From JACADW01 sp963747985 (GTDB lineage Bacteria; Acidobacteriota; UBA6911): DNA of 64,000 bases. The stretch is from positions 62,001-126,000 of the forward strand of contig CAVVHG010000003.1 of the NCBI GenBank assembly GCA_963747985.1, written 5' to 3'. Made by a program: the position numbers and the translations under genes. A model generated the notes under the pieces. It ran no database searches and was not told where the DNA came from. It saw only the letters and a list, made by a program, of their open reading frames with translations. Below, in pieces: positions 26,566 through 35,984 of this stretch; position 1 is the stretch's first letter; every line of letters begins with the position of its first letter.

Positions 26566-27540
26566 ATGAGAATAAAGAAACTCGACACTGAATCCGGCAC
26601 ATTCGACATCGACTTTTCCGCGCCCAGGCTCTTTGACGTCGTCGGCTTCGGCCTGAACGCGGTGGACCACTTGTGCGTCGTCCCACAGTACCCGCGATTC
26701 GACAGCAAGACGGAGATCGTTCACTACGAGAAGCTCGGAGGCGGGCAGACCGCCACGGCGGTTGTGTTCGCCGCACGAATGGGGCTCAAAGGGAAGTACA
26801 TCGGAAAGGTCGGAAGCGACGACATCGGTGTTTACGCGCTGGAGAGCCTGCGCGCCGAGAACATCGACACCTCCTCGGTGCTGGTGGAGAAGGGTGCCAG
26901 GAACCAGTACGCTTTCATCATCATCGACAAGGGCAGCGGAGAACGGACGATCCTGTGGGAGCGCGACCGCAGGCTGAGCTTTCGCCAGGAAGAACTCTGC
27001 CGGGCCGATATCTGTTCCGGCCGCGTGCTGCACCTGGACGGACACGACTACGAGGCGGCGATACAGGCTGCGCGCTGGGCGCGTGAGGAGGGGATCCCGG
27101 TCGTCATCGATCTCGACAAGGCCGTGCCCCGGAGTGCCGAGCTGATCGCGAATGTCGATTTTCTCATCACGAGTGCCAACTTCCCCCCCGAGTTCACGGG
27201 CATCGATGATCCCATCGAGTCCCTGCTGGCTCTTCGCAAACACTGCGATGGGTTCCTCGCGGTCACCCTCGGTGCACAGGGGGCGATGGCAGTCATAGGC
27301 GACAGGTGCGAGCGCTTCCCGGCATTCAAGGTTCATGCGGTCGACACCACGGGAGCGGGGGACATCTTCCATGGGGCTTTCATCTATGGTCTGCTGCAGA
27401 ATTGGCCTCTGGAACGGATTATGACGTTCGCCAACGCCGCCGCTGCGCTCAATTGCACGCATCTGGGAGCACGCGGCGGCATACCCGCTCTCCCGGAGAT
27501 ACTCGCGCTGGTGGACTCGGGAACCCATCATTCCGGCTGA
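26566..27540 (+). CDS. PfkB-family carbohydrate kinase
   Basis: This ribokinase-fold sugar or nucleoside kinase has 324 residues. The N-terminal DVVGFGLNAVDHLCVVP and LGGGQTATAVVFAARMG segments form the substrate site. DTTGAGDIFHGAF holds the catalytic Asp and anion hole. ATG 26566 gives the natural family N-terminus; a longer in-frame extension into radC does not. The substrate is unknown. The gene stands alone on the plus strand, about 100 bases after radC. Confidence 0.88.
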   Translation: MRIKKLDTESGTFDIDFSAPRLFDVVGFGLNAVDHLCVVPQYPRFDSKTEIVHYEKLGGGQTATAVVFAARMGLKGKYIGKVGSDDIGVYALESLRAENIDTSSVLVEKGARNQYAFIIIDKGSGERTILWERDRRLSFRQEELCRADICSGRVLHLDGHDYEAAIQAARWAREEGIPVVIDLDKAVPRSAELIANVDFLITSANFPPEFTGIDDPIESLLALRKHCDGFLAVTLGAQGAMAVIGDRCERFPAFKVHAVDTTGAGDIFHGAFIYGLLQNWPLERIMTFANAAAALNCTHLGARGGIPALPEILALVDSGTHHSG

Positions 27541-27717
27541 CCGCTCGCAACGGCGATACGTGCGCAGGAGCAGATAAATGGGCGGCACCTGCGGCGCTGG
27601 CTCCCTGATTGCGTTGTCCTCCCGGCCTTGCGGCCGGGCTTACTCACTGCCGCCTCTTCGAGGCCGGTTTGGGAATTGTCGCGAGATTCGTAATTCGACC
27701 GAATGCGTCGAGAGCCG

Positions 27718-27737
27718 CCACGCGCATAAGCGCGTGG
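27718..27737. other. Perfect 8-bp hairpin between PfkB gene and nicotinamidase gene
   Basis: CCACGCGC (27718-27725) and GCGCGTGG (27730-27737) surround ATAA. The 307-base gap 27541-27847 also holds a GCGGCCGGGC...GAGGCCGG stretch at about 27630-27668 resembling decayed palindromic repeat. No promoter is evident. Confidence 0.4.
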
Positions 27738-27847
27738 TGCAGGCGAAAAATGGAGTCAAGACCTGAAATGAAAGGCCGGCACATCTTCCTCCTGCGGGGC
27801 GATACGATCCCTGGCCTATGGTAAACTTCGATTCAGGTGGCAAAGGA

Positions 27848-28456
27848 ATGAAGTCGCTATTTTTCATGGATGTAGACACGCAGAGGGACTTCATGTTACC
27901 GGACGGTGCCCTCTACGTCGCGGGAGCGGAGCGAATCATACCCAGGCTGCGGCGGCTGTTCGACTTCGCGCGCAAGCACGGCATCACGATCATTTCGTCG
28001 ACGGACGCCCACACGTCCGACGATCCCGAATTCCGGGAGTTTCCGCCCCACTGCGTCCAGGGAACCGAAGGGCAGCGCAAGATTGACGAAACCCTTCTGC
28101 CAAGACCGGTTACGATCGAGAACAGGCTCGTGGATCGCAACCTGCTGGAACTTTTCCAGAAGAATCAGCAGGTGATCGTGCAGAAGCAGGCGCTGGACGT
28201 CTTCACGAATCCGATGACCGAGAGACTGCTTCGGGCCCTGCCGCAACGTGCCGTCGTATTTGGCGTCACTACCGAGTATTGCGTAAAACGCGCGTGTGCC
28301 GGGCTGAGACGCCTGGGCGTCAAGACGGTGCTTGTGACGGATGCCGTTTACGCCCTTTCTCCCGCTGCCGGGAACAGCGCTCTTGCAGAAATGCAGCGCG
28401 CGGGGGTTGAGTTTGTCACCGCGGAAACGCTTCTCACCTCGCAGGCGGAGCGCTGA
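27848..28456 (+). CDS. Nicotinamidase-like cysteine hydrolase
   Basis: This isochorismatase-fold amidase has 202 residues from ATG 27848, which has AGGTGG seven bases upstream; ATG 27818 is an alternative. The catalytic triad looks complete: Asp10 in DTQRDF, Lys in VQKQALDVF and Cys in TEYCV. Metal-site segments STDAHTSDD and PPHCVQGTEGQ resemble nicotinamidases (PncA, nicotinamide to nicotinate) more than isochorismatases. The usual DWH is TDAH here, so another amide substrate is possible. Confidence 0.8.
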   Translation: MKSLFFMDVDTQRDFMLPDGALYVAGAERIIPRLRRLFDFARKHGITIISSTDAHTSDDPEFREFPPHCVQGTEGQRKIDETLLPRPVTIENRLVDRNLLELFQKNQQVIVQKQALDVFTNPMTERLLRALPQRAVVFGVTTEYCVKRACAGLRRLGVKTVLVTDAVYALSPAAGNSALAEMQRAGVEFVTAETLLTSQAER

Positions 28457-28536
28457 CGGTCTCCGACGAGGACGGGGAAGTCACACAACCCGGGTCGAAG
28501 CTGCAGGCCGGTCCCGGCGCCGTCCGCGTCGTCCCC

Positions 28537-28560
28537 CCCAGGCAGTTCTGTTCGCCTGGG
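28537..28560. other. 7-bp hairpin before hemW
   Basis: CCCAGGC (28537-28543) and GCCTGGG (28554-28560) flank a ten-base loop, 24 bases ahead of the hemW start. It may end the nicotinamidase transcript or affect hemW translation; neither is demonstrated. Confidence 0.3.
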
Positions 28561-28584
28561 ACGGCTGCCTTGGTTGATCCCGAC

Positions 28585-29718
28585 ATGAGCCTCGGAATAT
28601 ACGTTCACATCCCTTTCTGCAGCTCCCGCTGCAACTATTGTCACTTCGTAACAGGCGCTTTCTCGGAGGCGACGGCCGAGCGCTATGCCACGGCACTCCT
28701 GCACGAGATCGGGAGTTACAGCCGGGACGGGGAGCGCGATGCGGTGGATTCGATCTATTTCGGAGGCGGAACGCCGAGCCTCGTGTCCGAGGAGCTGATC
28801 AAGGGTGCGGTCTCGGCCATCAGAGACGCCTTCACGGTGACGCGGGACTGCGAGATCTCGCTCGAAGCGAATCCGGAGACGATAAGCGCCCGGAAGGCGG
28901 AGGCGTACAGCCTCATCGGCGTCAACCGGATCTCCGTAGGCGCCCAGTCGTTCGTGGACGGTGAATTGAAGGGCATCGAGCGATGCCATGATGCATCAGC
29001 CCCCGGCCGGTCCCTGAGGATCCTGCGGGAGGCCGGCTTCGCAAACCTGAACCTCGACCTGATTCTGGGCCTGCCTGGCCAGACGGCGGACAGCTGGCGG
29101 TTCACACTCGCCAGGACGGTCGAAGCTTCGCCGGCACATGTTTCCGTGTATATGCTCGATCTGGACGACGCGCACGCGCCGCTGCATCACGCGGTTGCGG
29201 CCGGCAAGTGCAGCCTGCCCGATGACGACGACCAGGCGGATTGGTACCTGGAGACCATCGACCTCCTGCAGCGGCACGGGATCGTGCAGTACGAGATCAG
29301 CAACTTCGCCTCGGCCGGGATGGTCTGCCGGCACAATCTGAAGTATTGGAGGCGTGAGCCCGTCCTCGGTTTCGGCGTCGGCAGCCACTCCTATGACGGC
29401 CGCGTGCGCTACGCAAACGTGTCGAGCCTGAGCCGGTACCTCGAGCTGGCGACGCGGGGATCGCCCGTCGAATGGAGCTATCCCCTCGACGAGATTTGCA
29501 TCATCGAAGAGAGCTTCTTTCTCGGCCTTCGTCTGAACCAGGGTGTCGACCTGGAGTCGATGCGTAACCGCTTCGGACGAGAGAAGCTCGCCGCGATTGA
29601 AAGCTCCCTCGCAGGAATGCTGGAATCCGGCCTGGTCGAACGGGAGGGCTGCTTCGTGAAGCTCACTTCGCGGGGAAGGCTTCTGGCCAACGAGGTGTTT
29701 TCGGCCTTGCTTCAATAG
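28585..29718 (+). CDS. hemW: HemW-type radical SAM protein (heme chaperone)
   Basis: The protein belongs to the coproporphyrinogen-oxidase-like radical SAM family. GIYVHIPFC leads into the 4Fe-4S motif CSSRCNYC (CxxxCxxC). FGGGTPS, EANPE, NRISVGAQSF and DLILGLPGQT follow. The single-cysteine spacing and the 377-residue length point to HemW, a heme-binding chaperone, rather than the true oxygen-independent oxidase HemN. I start at ATG 28585, which gives the canonical N-terminus; TTG 28570 is in frame upstream. Confidence 0.88.
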   Translation: MSLGIYVHIPFCSSRCNYCHFVTGAFSEATAERYATALLHEIGSYSRDGERDAVDSIYFGGGTPSLVSEELIKGAVSAIRDAFTVTRDCEISLEANPETISARKAEAYSLIGVNRISVGAQSFVDGELKGIERCHDASAPGRSLRILREAGFANLNLDLILGLPGQTADSWRFTLARTVEASPAHVSVYMLDLDDAHAPLHHAVAAGKCSLPDDDDQADWYLETIDLLQRHGIVQYEISNFASAGMVCRHNLKYWRREPVLGFGVGSHSYDGRVRYANVSSLSRYLELATRGSPVEWSYPLDEICIIEESFFLGLRLNQGVDLESMRNRFGREKLAAIESSLAGMLESGLVEREGCFVKLTSRGRLLANEVFSALLQ

Positions 29719-29972
29719 TCGACCACGTCTATAAGTTGGGGCTTTGGACTGCCGTCGACCGATAGCCGGTGGTGAGCGTAGGGCTCGTGAATTGCCAGGA
29801 TGATTCCGACGTACCGGCGCTTCGCGCCCGGTCTATCTGTGCGCTCGATCGAAGCACAAGGCAGGCAATGGCATCCGGACCAGCCTCGAAGAGGCGGCAC
29901 GCAGGTCCGGTCTGTCAGACCTGTCGTACCTTGGGGATGAATAGTTAAACTACTACTTGAGGTATTAGTCAA

Positions 29973-31028
29973 ATGGGTCTGACTGATTATACCGATTTGC
30001 GAAGCGATACTGTGACCAGACCGACGGAGGAGATGCGCGTCGCCATGGCGACGGCCCAGGTCGGAGACGACGTCTACGGGGAGGATCCGACGGTCAACCG
30101 GCTCCAGGAGCGGGCGGCCGAAATGATGGGCAAGGAAGCTGCCCTGTTCGTGCCGTCGGGCACAATGGGAAATCAGATCGCCATCCGGCTGCATACTCGG
30201 CCGGGACAGGAGGTCATCACCGAGGCTGCGAGCCACGTCTACAATTACGAGCTTGCGGCGATGTCCGCCCTGTCAGGCGTGATGGCACGGCCGGTCGCCG
30301 CGCCGGACGGCATACTGGGCTGGCAGCAGATAGAATCCGCGATTCGCGCCAGGATCTACTACGTCGCGCAGACCGGCCTGATAGTGCTCGAAAACACGCA
30401 CAACATGGCCGGTGGTACCGTTTACACCGCCGATGAGACCGCCGCGATATGCGAAAATGCGCACGCGGCAGGCCTCCCTGTCCACCTGGACGGGGCGCGA
30501 ATCTTCAACGCAGCCACGGCCCTGGGCGTGGAAGCAGCCGCGCTGGCGCGGCACTGCGATTCGGTGATGTTCTGCCTCTCGAAGGGCCTGGGGGCTCCCG
30601 TGGGCTCGATGCTGGCAGGGTCAAAGGACTTCATCGATCGGGCCCGGAGCGTACGCAAGCTGTTCGGGGGCGGAATGCGGCAGGTCGGGGTTCTGGCGGC
30701 AGCGGGCTTGATCGCTCTGGAGAAGATGCCGCGGCGTCTCGGTGAGGATCATGAGCATGCGGGGTTGCTTGCGCGGTTGCTGAAGCGAATCGAGGTTCTG
30801 GACGTGGATCCTGAACGCGTGCGAACCAACGTGGTTATCGTGGGGCTCACTCGCACGGGTCTCACCAGCAGCCGCCTTGCAGGTATGCTGCGAACGGAGG
30901 GTGTCCTTGTCGGGACCGTTGACGACCGTACGATCCGGCTGCTGACCCACCTGGACATCTCCAGGAACCAGGTCGAGCAGGCGGCTGATGTTTTCAGGCA
31001 GGTGCTCCGGGTTGCCGGCCGATCGTAA
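29973..31028 (+). CDS. ltaE: Low-specificity L-threonine aldolase
   Basis: This PLP enzyme cleaves L-threonine or allo-threonine to glycine and acetaldehyde. DLRSDTVTRPTEEMR is the family N-terminus. The cofactor Lys lies in CLSKGLGAPVGS and the PLP-ring Asp in VHLDGARIFN. Length is 351 residues. GAGG lies 11 bases before the ATG. The 254-base gap upstream (29719-29972) holds short GC palindromes around 29880-29925 (GGTCTGTCAGACC) and no gene. meaB follows 41 bases after the stop. Confidence 0.93.
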   Translation: MGLTDYTDLRSDTVTRPTEEMRVAMATAQVGDDVYGEDPTVNRLQERAAEMMGKEAALFVPSGTMGNQIAIRLHTRPGQEVITEAASHVYNYELAAMSALSGVMARPVAAPDGILGWQQIESAIRARIYYVAQTGLIVLENTHNMAGGTVYTADETAAICENAHAAGLPVHLDGARIFNAATALGVEAAALARHCDSVMFCLSKGLGAPVGSMLAGSKDFIDRARSVRKLFGGGMRQVGVLAAAGLIALEKMPRRLGEDHEHAGLLARLLKRIEVLDVDPERVRTNVVIVGLTRTGLTSSRLAGMLRTEGVLVGTVDDRTIRLLTHLDISRNQVEQAADVFRQVLRVAGRS

Positions 31029-31069
31029 CCAGGTTTGCTCCGCGCCGGCCTCGGGCCGGTCTCGAAGAT

Positions 31070-32095
31070 ATGGGAGACGAACTCAATATCACAGGCGATT
31101 CACCCACCGCCCCGGGAAGGCGATTCGGCGAGGGGCTGGTCCAGGGTGTCCTGAAAGGTGACTTCCGGGCCGTGGCGCGTCTGATCACGATGGTGGAGGA
31201 CGGCGGACCTGGAAGCTCGACGCTCTTGCGTGAGCTTTTCCCGCACACCGGGCGCTGCTTCACGATCGGCGTGACCGGCTCTCCCGGATCCGGCAAGAGC
31301 ACCCTGGTAGACTGCCTGGCGAGCCACTACCGCGGCCTGGGACTCAGGGTCGGTGTCATTGCGGTGGATCCGACGAGTCCTTTTTCAGGCGGTGCGATCC
31401 TGGGCGACAGGATCCGGATGCAGTCCCGGAGCCTTGACTCCGGAACCTTCATCCGCAGCATGGCGACCCGCGGCCACCTCGGCGGGCTCTCGCGTGCGAC
31501 GGCCGATGCGCTGATCGTGCTCGACTCTGCCGGCTTCGATATCGTTTTGGTAGAGACCGTCGGTGTGGGACAGGATGAGGTGGAGGTGGCGCGTGCGGCT
31601 CACGCCACGCTGGTGCTGGTAGTCCCCGGGATGGGGGACGACATCCAGGCGATGAAGGCCGGCATCATGGAGATCGGCGATGTGTTTGTGATAAACAAGG
31701 CCGACCACGCGGGCGCTGACCGCGTTGAAACGGAGATCCGCGCCCTGGTTTCCATCAGCAACCGGTCTGACGGGTGGAAGCCGGATGTGGTCCGGACGGT
31801 GGCGTCGGAGGGGCTCGGCATCGGTTTGTGCGCGGATGCGATTGTGCGCTTTCGCAGTTTTGCGAGCACCTCGGCGCAGGGCAGGGACCGGGCACTGCAG
31901 ATCCAGCGGGAAAAGCTCCTCGAGCTCGTGCGATCGAGGGTTCTGGTTGATCTCATGAGCCGCCCCGGCTGTGCGGGACTGGTGGACGAGTTGGCGCGAC
32001 GGGTAGTGAGCCGCGAGATGGATCCGTATTCGGCGGCGGATGAGCTGCTCGCTTGCGCCTGCGGCTCGTCGGGAGGCAACCGAGAGGCGAAGTGA
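31070..32095 (+). CDS. meaB: Methylmalonyl-CoA mutase-associated GTPase
   Basis: This G3E-family P-loop GTPase protects and loads cobalamin onto methylmalonyl-CoA mutase. The P-loop is GSPGSGKST, followed by AVDPTSPFSGGAILGDRIRM, the switch ETVGVGQDEV and NKAD for guanine specificity. Length is 341 residues. The next gene encodes methylmalonyl-CoA epimerase, supporting a role in propionyl-CoA/succinyl-CoA interconversion rather than the old ArgK name. The mutase itself is not in the window. Confidence 0.93.
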   Translation: MGDELNITGDSPTAPGRRFGEGLVQGVLKGDFRAVARLITMVEDGGPGSSTLLRELFPHTGRCFTIGVTGSPGSGKSTLVDCLASHYRGLGLRVGVIAVDPTSPFSGGAILGDRIRMQSRSLDSGTFIRSMATRGHLGGLSRATADALIVLDSAGFDIVLVETVGVGQDEVEVARAAHATLVLVVPGMGDDIQAMKAGIMEIGDVFVINKADHAGADRVETEIRALVSISNRSDGWKPDVVRTVASEGLGIGLCADAIVRFRSFASTSAQGRDRALQIQREKLLELVRSRVLVDLMSRPGCAGLVDELARRVVSREMDPYSAADELLACACGSSGGNREAK

Positions 32096-32155
32096 AGACG
32101 GCCGCTGCGACAGCCGCTGGACTCGCCCCGGCGCAGAGCGGCCAAAGGAGGCACT

Positions 32156-32569
32156 TTGTACCTCAAGGTAGATCATATCGGCGTTGCGGTTCGATCGCTG
32201 GAAGACGCCATCCGCGTTTACACCGAGGGACTCGGGTTGTGTGCCACGGCGGTGGAGGACGTGCCGGAGCAGAAGACCCGGGTGGCACTCATCCCGGTCG
32301 GGGAATCTCGCGTCGAGCTGCTGGAGGCGACCGGGGCCGACTCCCCGGTGGCCCGATTTATCGCCAGGCGCGGGGAAGGGATTCATCACTTCTGCCTCGA
32401 GGTAGACGACCTGGCCGCTACCATGTCGAGGCTGAAGAGTGCCGGCATAAGGATGGTAGATCCTGAGCCGCGAAAGGGCGCCGGGGGCTGTCTGGTGGCA
32501 TTTGTGCACCCCTCCGCGCTGGGCGGAGTTCTGCTCGAGTTGTCGCAGTCGATATCATCCTCGGAATAG
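32156..32569 (+). CDS. mce: Methylmalonyl-CoA epimerase
   Basis: The enzyme interconverts (R)- and (S)-methylmalonyl-CoA. It is a 137-residue glyoxalase-fold protein with two beta-alpha-beta-beta-beta units. Metal ligands are likely His7 in KVDHIGVAV, Glu in RVELLEA, His in GIHHFCLEV and Glu in VLLEL. The start is TTG at 32156, with a perfect AAAGGAGG five bases upstream deciding it. It forms an operon with meaB (60-base gap) and abuts mtnP. Confidence 0.95.
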   Translation: MYLKVDHIGVAVRSLEDAIRVYTEGLGLCATAVEDVPEQKTRVALIPVGESRVELLEATGADSPVARFIARRGEGIHHFCLEVDDLAATMSRLKSAGIRMVDPEPRKGAGGCLVAFVHPSALGGVLLELSQSISSSE

Positions 32570-32575
32570 GTGCTT

Positions 32576-33451
32576 ATGGAACAGGTTAAGATCGGGATTA
32601 TCGGAGGCAGCGGCCTCTACGAAATGTCGGAGCTCACGGAGCGAACCGGGATCACGCTGGAAACGCCGTTTGGTCCTCCATCCGACGATCTCGTCGTCGG
32701 AACGGTCAGGGGCAGGCGGGTAGTCTTCCTCGCCCGCCACGGGCGCGGCCATCGCATCCTTCCGGGTGAGCTCAACTTCAGGGCGAATATCTACGCGATG
32801 AAAATGCTCGGCGTGGAAAGGATACTTTCCGCCAGCGCTGTCGGCTCGTTGCGCGAAGAACTCGCCCCGCAGCAGGTCGTGCTCCCGGACCAGTTCGTCG
32901 ACCGCACATACAGCAGGGTCTCGACATTCTTCGGCGACGGGCTGGCGGCGCACATCGCCTTCGCCGACCCGATATGCCCGGACCTGCTGGATCAGGTGTT
33001 CCTGGCTTCGCGCAAGGCCGGGATCAACGCGGTCAAAGGCGGCACATACGTCTGCATGGAAGGCCCGGCGTTTTCCACGAAGGCTGAATCGAATCTGTAT
33101 CGGAAGTGGGGCATGGATGTCATCGGCATGACCAACCTCCAGGAAGCCAAACTGGCCCGCGAAGCGGAGATCTGCTATGTGACGATGGCACTGGTCACTG
33201 ACTATGACTGCTGGCACGATTCGCACGAGTCCGTGACGGTAGACATGATCGTCGGCAATTTGATGCAGAACAGCAGGAACGCTCAGGCACTGATTGTGCA
33301 GACCATCGAGGATCTGGCAGACCAGAGACGATGCGGTTGCGGTGAGGCACTCAAGAACGCGTTGATTACCGACAGGAATGCCATCCCGGCCGGCACGGTC
33401 GCGCGGCTCCGGCACATCGTCGGAAAGTACCTGTCGCAACCGAAGGCATGA
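32576..33451 (+). CDS. mtnP: S-methyl-5'-thioadenosine phosphorylase
   Basis: The enzyme splits methylthioadenosine with phosphate into adenine and methylthioribose-1-phosphate (methionine salvage). GIIGGSGLY starts the fold. RHGRGHRILPGELNFRANI binds phosphate, EGPAFSTKAES is the substrate loop, and GMTNLQEAKLAREAEICY and LVTDYDCWH place it in the MTAP branch rather than with purine nucleoside phosphorylases. ATG 32576 has AGGTG close upstream; a GTG at 32570 is also in frame. Confidence 0.92.
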   Translation: MEQVKIGIIGGSGLYEMSELTERTGITLETPFGPPSDDLVVGTVRGRRVVFLARHGRGHRILPGELNFRANIYAMKMLGVERILSASAVGSLREELAPQQVVLPDQFVDRTYSRVSTFFGDGLAAHIAFADPICPDLLDQVFLASRKAGINAVKGGTYVCMEGPAFSTKAESNLYRKWGMDVIGMTNLQEAKLAREAEICYVTMALVTDYDCWHDSHESVTVDMIVGNLMQNSRNAQALIVQTIEDLADQRRCGCGEALKNALITDRNAIPAGTVARLRHIVGKYLSQPKA

Positions 33452-33482
33452 GGGATCGACTTGTTTGGAGATGGGTGTGGGC

Positions 33483-33521
33483 GCGCTGCGGCGCAGCGCC
33501 GTGTCCGCGCCGGCGGCGCGG
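33483..33521. other. Pair of adjacent 7-bp GC hairpins
   Basis: GCGCTGC/GCAGCGC (33483-33499) and CCGCGCC/GGCGCGG (33505-33521), each with a GGC loop, sit between mtnP and the PfkB gene. They may attenuate or end transcription; there is no T-run. Confidence 0.45.
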
Positions 33522-33552
33522 AGCCACTCAAGTGAGACGATAGGAGCTGTGG

Positions 33553-34461
33553 ATGGGAATACTGGTGGTTGGGTCTGTCGCATTGGATTCAGTGCGCACG
33601 CCGGCCGGGTATGCCGAGGAGGTCCTGGGCGGAACGGCCGTCTATGCCAGCGTTGCTGCAAGCTACTTCACTGACGTCAGTGTCGTGGCCGTCGTCGGCG
33701 ACGATTTTCCGGAGGGGCATGTCGCGTTCCTGCAAAGGAAGGGAATCGATACGTCGGGCCTCTGGCGACAGCCGGGTAGAACCTTCCGGTGGAAAGGGGA
33801 GTACACGGGCGATCTGAACGTCGCGCGGACATTGGATACGCAGCTCAATGTGTTCCAGGACTTCAATCCCCGGCTCTCCGCGGAACATCGCCGCAGCAGG
33901 TATCTTTTCCTGGGCAACATCGATCCGGATCTGCAGCGGGGGGTACTCGAGCAAATGGAGCGGCCCAAGATCGTGGCGTGCGACACGATGAACTACTGGA
34001 TCGACAACAAGCTCGAATCCCTCAAGCGGACGTTGTCCCTGGTCGACATCGTCCTGATCAACGATGCGGAGACACGCCACCTGGCCGGCGAGCAAAACCT
34101 GTTTGCGGCTGCCCGCCGGATTCTTTCCTGGGGACCGAACGTGATCGTGGTCAAGCGCGGCGAATACGGCGCCGTCATGATAGGGCCCAAGACGGTCTTC
34201 ATGGTTCCGGCTTACCCTCTCGAAGAAGTTGTCGATCCGACAGGTGCGGGCGATTCCTTCGCAGGCGGTTTCATGGGATATCTCGCGGCAAAGGGCAATG
34301 CAGACGATGCCGCGTTGCGGCAGGCGCTGGTCTTTGGCTCGGTGATGGGCTCTTTCAACGTGACGGAATTCGGCCCGCGCCGGCTGGGGTCTCTGACCTT
34401 TCCCGAGATCCTGGGAAGGTTCCGTGAATTCGGGCAGATGACCGATTTCGGCGATGTCTGA
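33553..34461 (+). CDS. PfkB-family kinase next to mtnP
   Basis: This 302-residue ribokinase-fold kinase has an N-terminal VVGSVALDSVRTP, the substrate loop LGGTAVYASVAAS, and DPTGAGDSFAGGF with the catalytic Asp. The sequence is unlike the kinase at 26566. Its place directly after mtnP hints at a nucleoside or methylthio-sugar substrate, but mtnP makes an already phosphorylated sugar, so the link is loose. The upstream site is TAGGAG, eight bases from the ATG. Confidence 0.85.
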   Translation: MGILVVGSVALDSVRTPAGYAEEVLGGTAVYASVAASYFTDVSVVAVVGDDFPEGHVAFLQRKGIDTSGLWRQPGRTFRWKGEYTGDLNVARTLDTQLNVFQDFNPRLSAEHRRSRYLFLGNIDPDLQRGVLEQMERPKIVACDTMNYWIDNKLESLKRTLSLVDIVLINDAETRHLAGEQNLFAAARRILSWGPNVIVVKRGEYGAVMIGPKTVFMVPAYPLEEVVDPTGAGDSFAGGFMGYLAAKGNADDAALRQALVFGSVMGSFNVTEFGPRRLGSLTFPEILGRFREFGQMTDFGDV

Positions 34462-34494
34462 CGCGGCTGATCGCTGGAAAAGCGGGAGAATAGC

Positions 34495-35973
34495 ATGACT
34501 CGTCGTTTCTCATACCTGGCGGCCCTTTGCGCGGCTTGCGCGCTGGTGCCGTCTCTCTCTCCCTGTTCACCCGCCCAGGAAAAGAAGCTCCCGACCATGT
34601 CGGACGCCAGGATCTATAACGAAGCGATGGCGTGGTTCAAGAAGGGTGAAGCGATGATTGGGACTCCCAAGGAGAACACGGATGAGCAGGCCGGGATGTT
34701 CCTTCAGGCGCTGCAGATCAAGCCCGACTTCCTGGAGGCCCATTACAACCTCGGTCTCATTTACGCCAACCAGAAGAAGATGAAGGAGGCGGCGGCCGAG
34801 TTCGAGGAGGTGCTGAAGATCGAGCCGAGATTCGAGGGAATCCACTTCCTGCTTGCCGTCGCCTACCGGGAATCCGGCGACCTCGAATCGGCGATCAAGG
34901 CTCTGGAGGCAGCGCTGCAGGCCAAGCCGAAGGATCTTCAGATGCTGAAGGCCCTGGCCTATCTCCAGATCAAGACGGGAAAGGACCCGGCCGCGGAGAA
35001 GACGCTGCAGGCCATCCTCGATATCATGCCGACCGATGCGGACATGAGGATGGAGCTCGCATTGCTGCAGCATCGCATGAATAAGCCGGCTGAAGCTTCC
35101 GCCAGTTACCTGGATGTGCTGCAGGTGGAGCCGAAAAATTTCGCGGCGCATTACAATCTGGCCCTGATACTTCTCCAGCAGAAGAAGAACGAGGAAGCGA
35201 TCCAGGAGCTGCGCACGGCGTCGAGCCTTGCGCCCGGGAACGTGGAAATCCTCGAGAAGCTTGGCGACACCCTGGCACTCGAGGGCCGGTACGACAAGGC
35301 CATAATCGCCTACCAGGACGCTGCGGCGAAGGCGCCGGACCGGGGCGGGCTTTCCGCGAAGCTCGGCTTCGCCCTGGCCAAGATGAATCGGCCGTCCGAG
35401 GCTGTCATCGCCCTGGAGAATGCGGTGCGCGCCGATCCGAAGAACGCAGACGCCTATTACCTGCTCGGCGACATGTACTCCGAACTCAAGCGATACGACG
35501 AGAGTGTCAACGCCTACAGGACATCGATCAGGCTCGACCCGAAACAGAAGGATGTGCACTACAACCTGGGGACGCTGTACGCCGAGAGGGAGCAGTTGCA
35601 GGATGCGGCATTCGAACTCAAGGCCGCCGCGCAGATCGATCCTGCCTACGCTCCTGCATGGGCGAACCTGGCCCTGGTGAACGAGCGGCTCGGGCTCGAC
35701 AACGAAGCGGTCCTGGCCTACGAAAAGGTGGTCAGCCTGGGAGAGGCAAAGGCGCCGACCTATTTCCGGCTCGGCGTGCTTTACGCCAAGACGAACCAGC
35801 CGGATCCTGCCATCGCGAATTTCACCAAGGCCATCGACCTCGAACCTGACAAGTACCGCGCGATCCTGAGAGACGAGCTCAAGAAGGTCCACTCCGTCCT
35901 GGACAGCGTGCGTTACTCGGCGACCTTTGCGCGCCTCCTGACCGGACCTCCGCCGACTCCCGATAAACCCTGA
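34495..35973 (+). CDS. Secreted TPR-repeat protein
   Basis: The product has 492 residues. A signal peptide (YLAALCAACALVPSLSP) carries Cys residues near its end but no clear lipobox. About eleven tetratricopeptide repeats follow, recognisable by AHYNLGLIYANQKKMKEAAAEFEEVLKIEP, HYNLALILLQQKKNEEAI and AYYLLGDMYSELKRYDESVNAYRTSI. It is probably a periplasmic scaffold; no partner is indicated by neighbours. It lies 33 bases after the kinase gene and ends the operon at a GC-palindrome region. Confidence 0.88.
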   Translation: MTRRFSYLAALCAACALVPSLSPCSPAQEKKLPTMSDARIYNEAMAWFKKGEAMIGTPKENTDEQAGMFLQALQIKPDFLEAHYNLGLIYANQKKMKEAAAEFEEVLKIEPRFEGIHFLLAVAYRESGDLESAIKALEAALQAKPKDLQMLKALAYLQIKTGKDPAAEKTLQAILDIMPTDADMRMELALLQHRMNKPAEASASYLDVLQVEPKNFAAHYNLALILLQQKKNEEAIQELRTASSLAPGNVEILEKLGDTLALEGRYDKAIIAYQDAAAKAPDRGGLSAKLGFALAKMNRPSEAVIALENAVRADPKNADAYYLLGDMYSELKRYDESVNAYRTSIRLDPKQKDVHYNLGTLYAEREQLQDAAFELKAAAQIDPAYAPAWANLALVNERLGLDNEAVLAYEKVVSLGEAKAPTYFRLGVLYAKTNQPDPAIANFTKAIDLEPDKYRAILRDELKKVHSVLDSVRYSATFARLLTGPPPTPDKP

Positions 35974-35984
35974 TCGGGCGCCAG

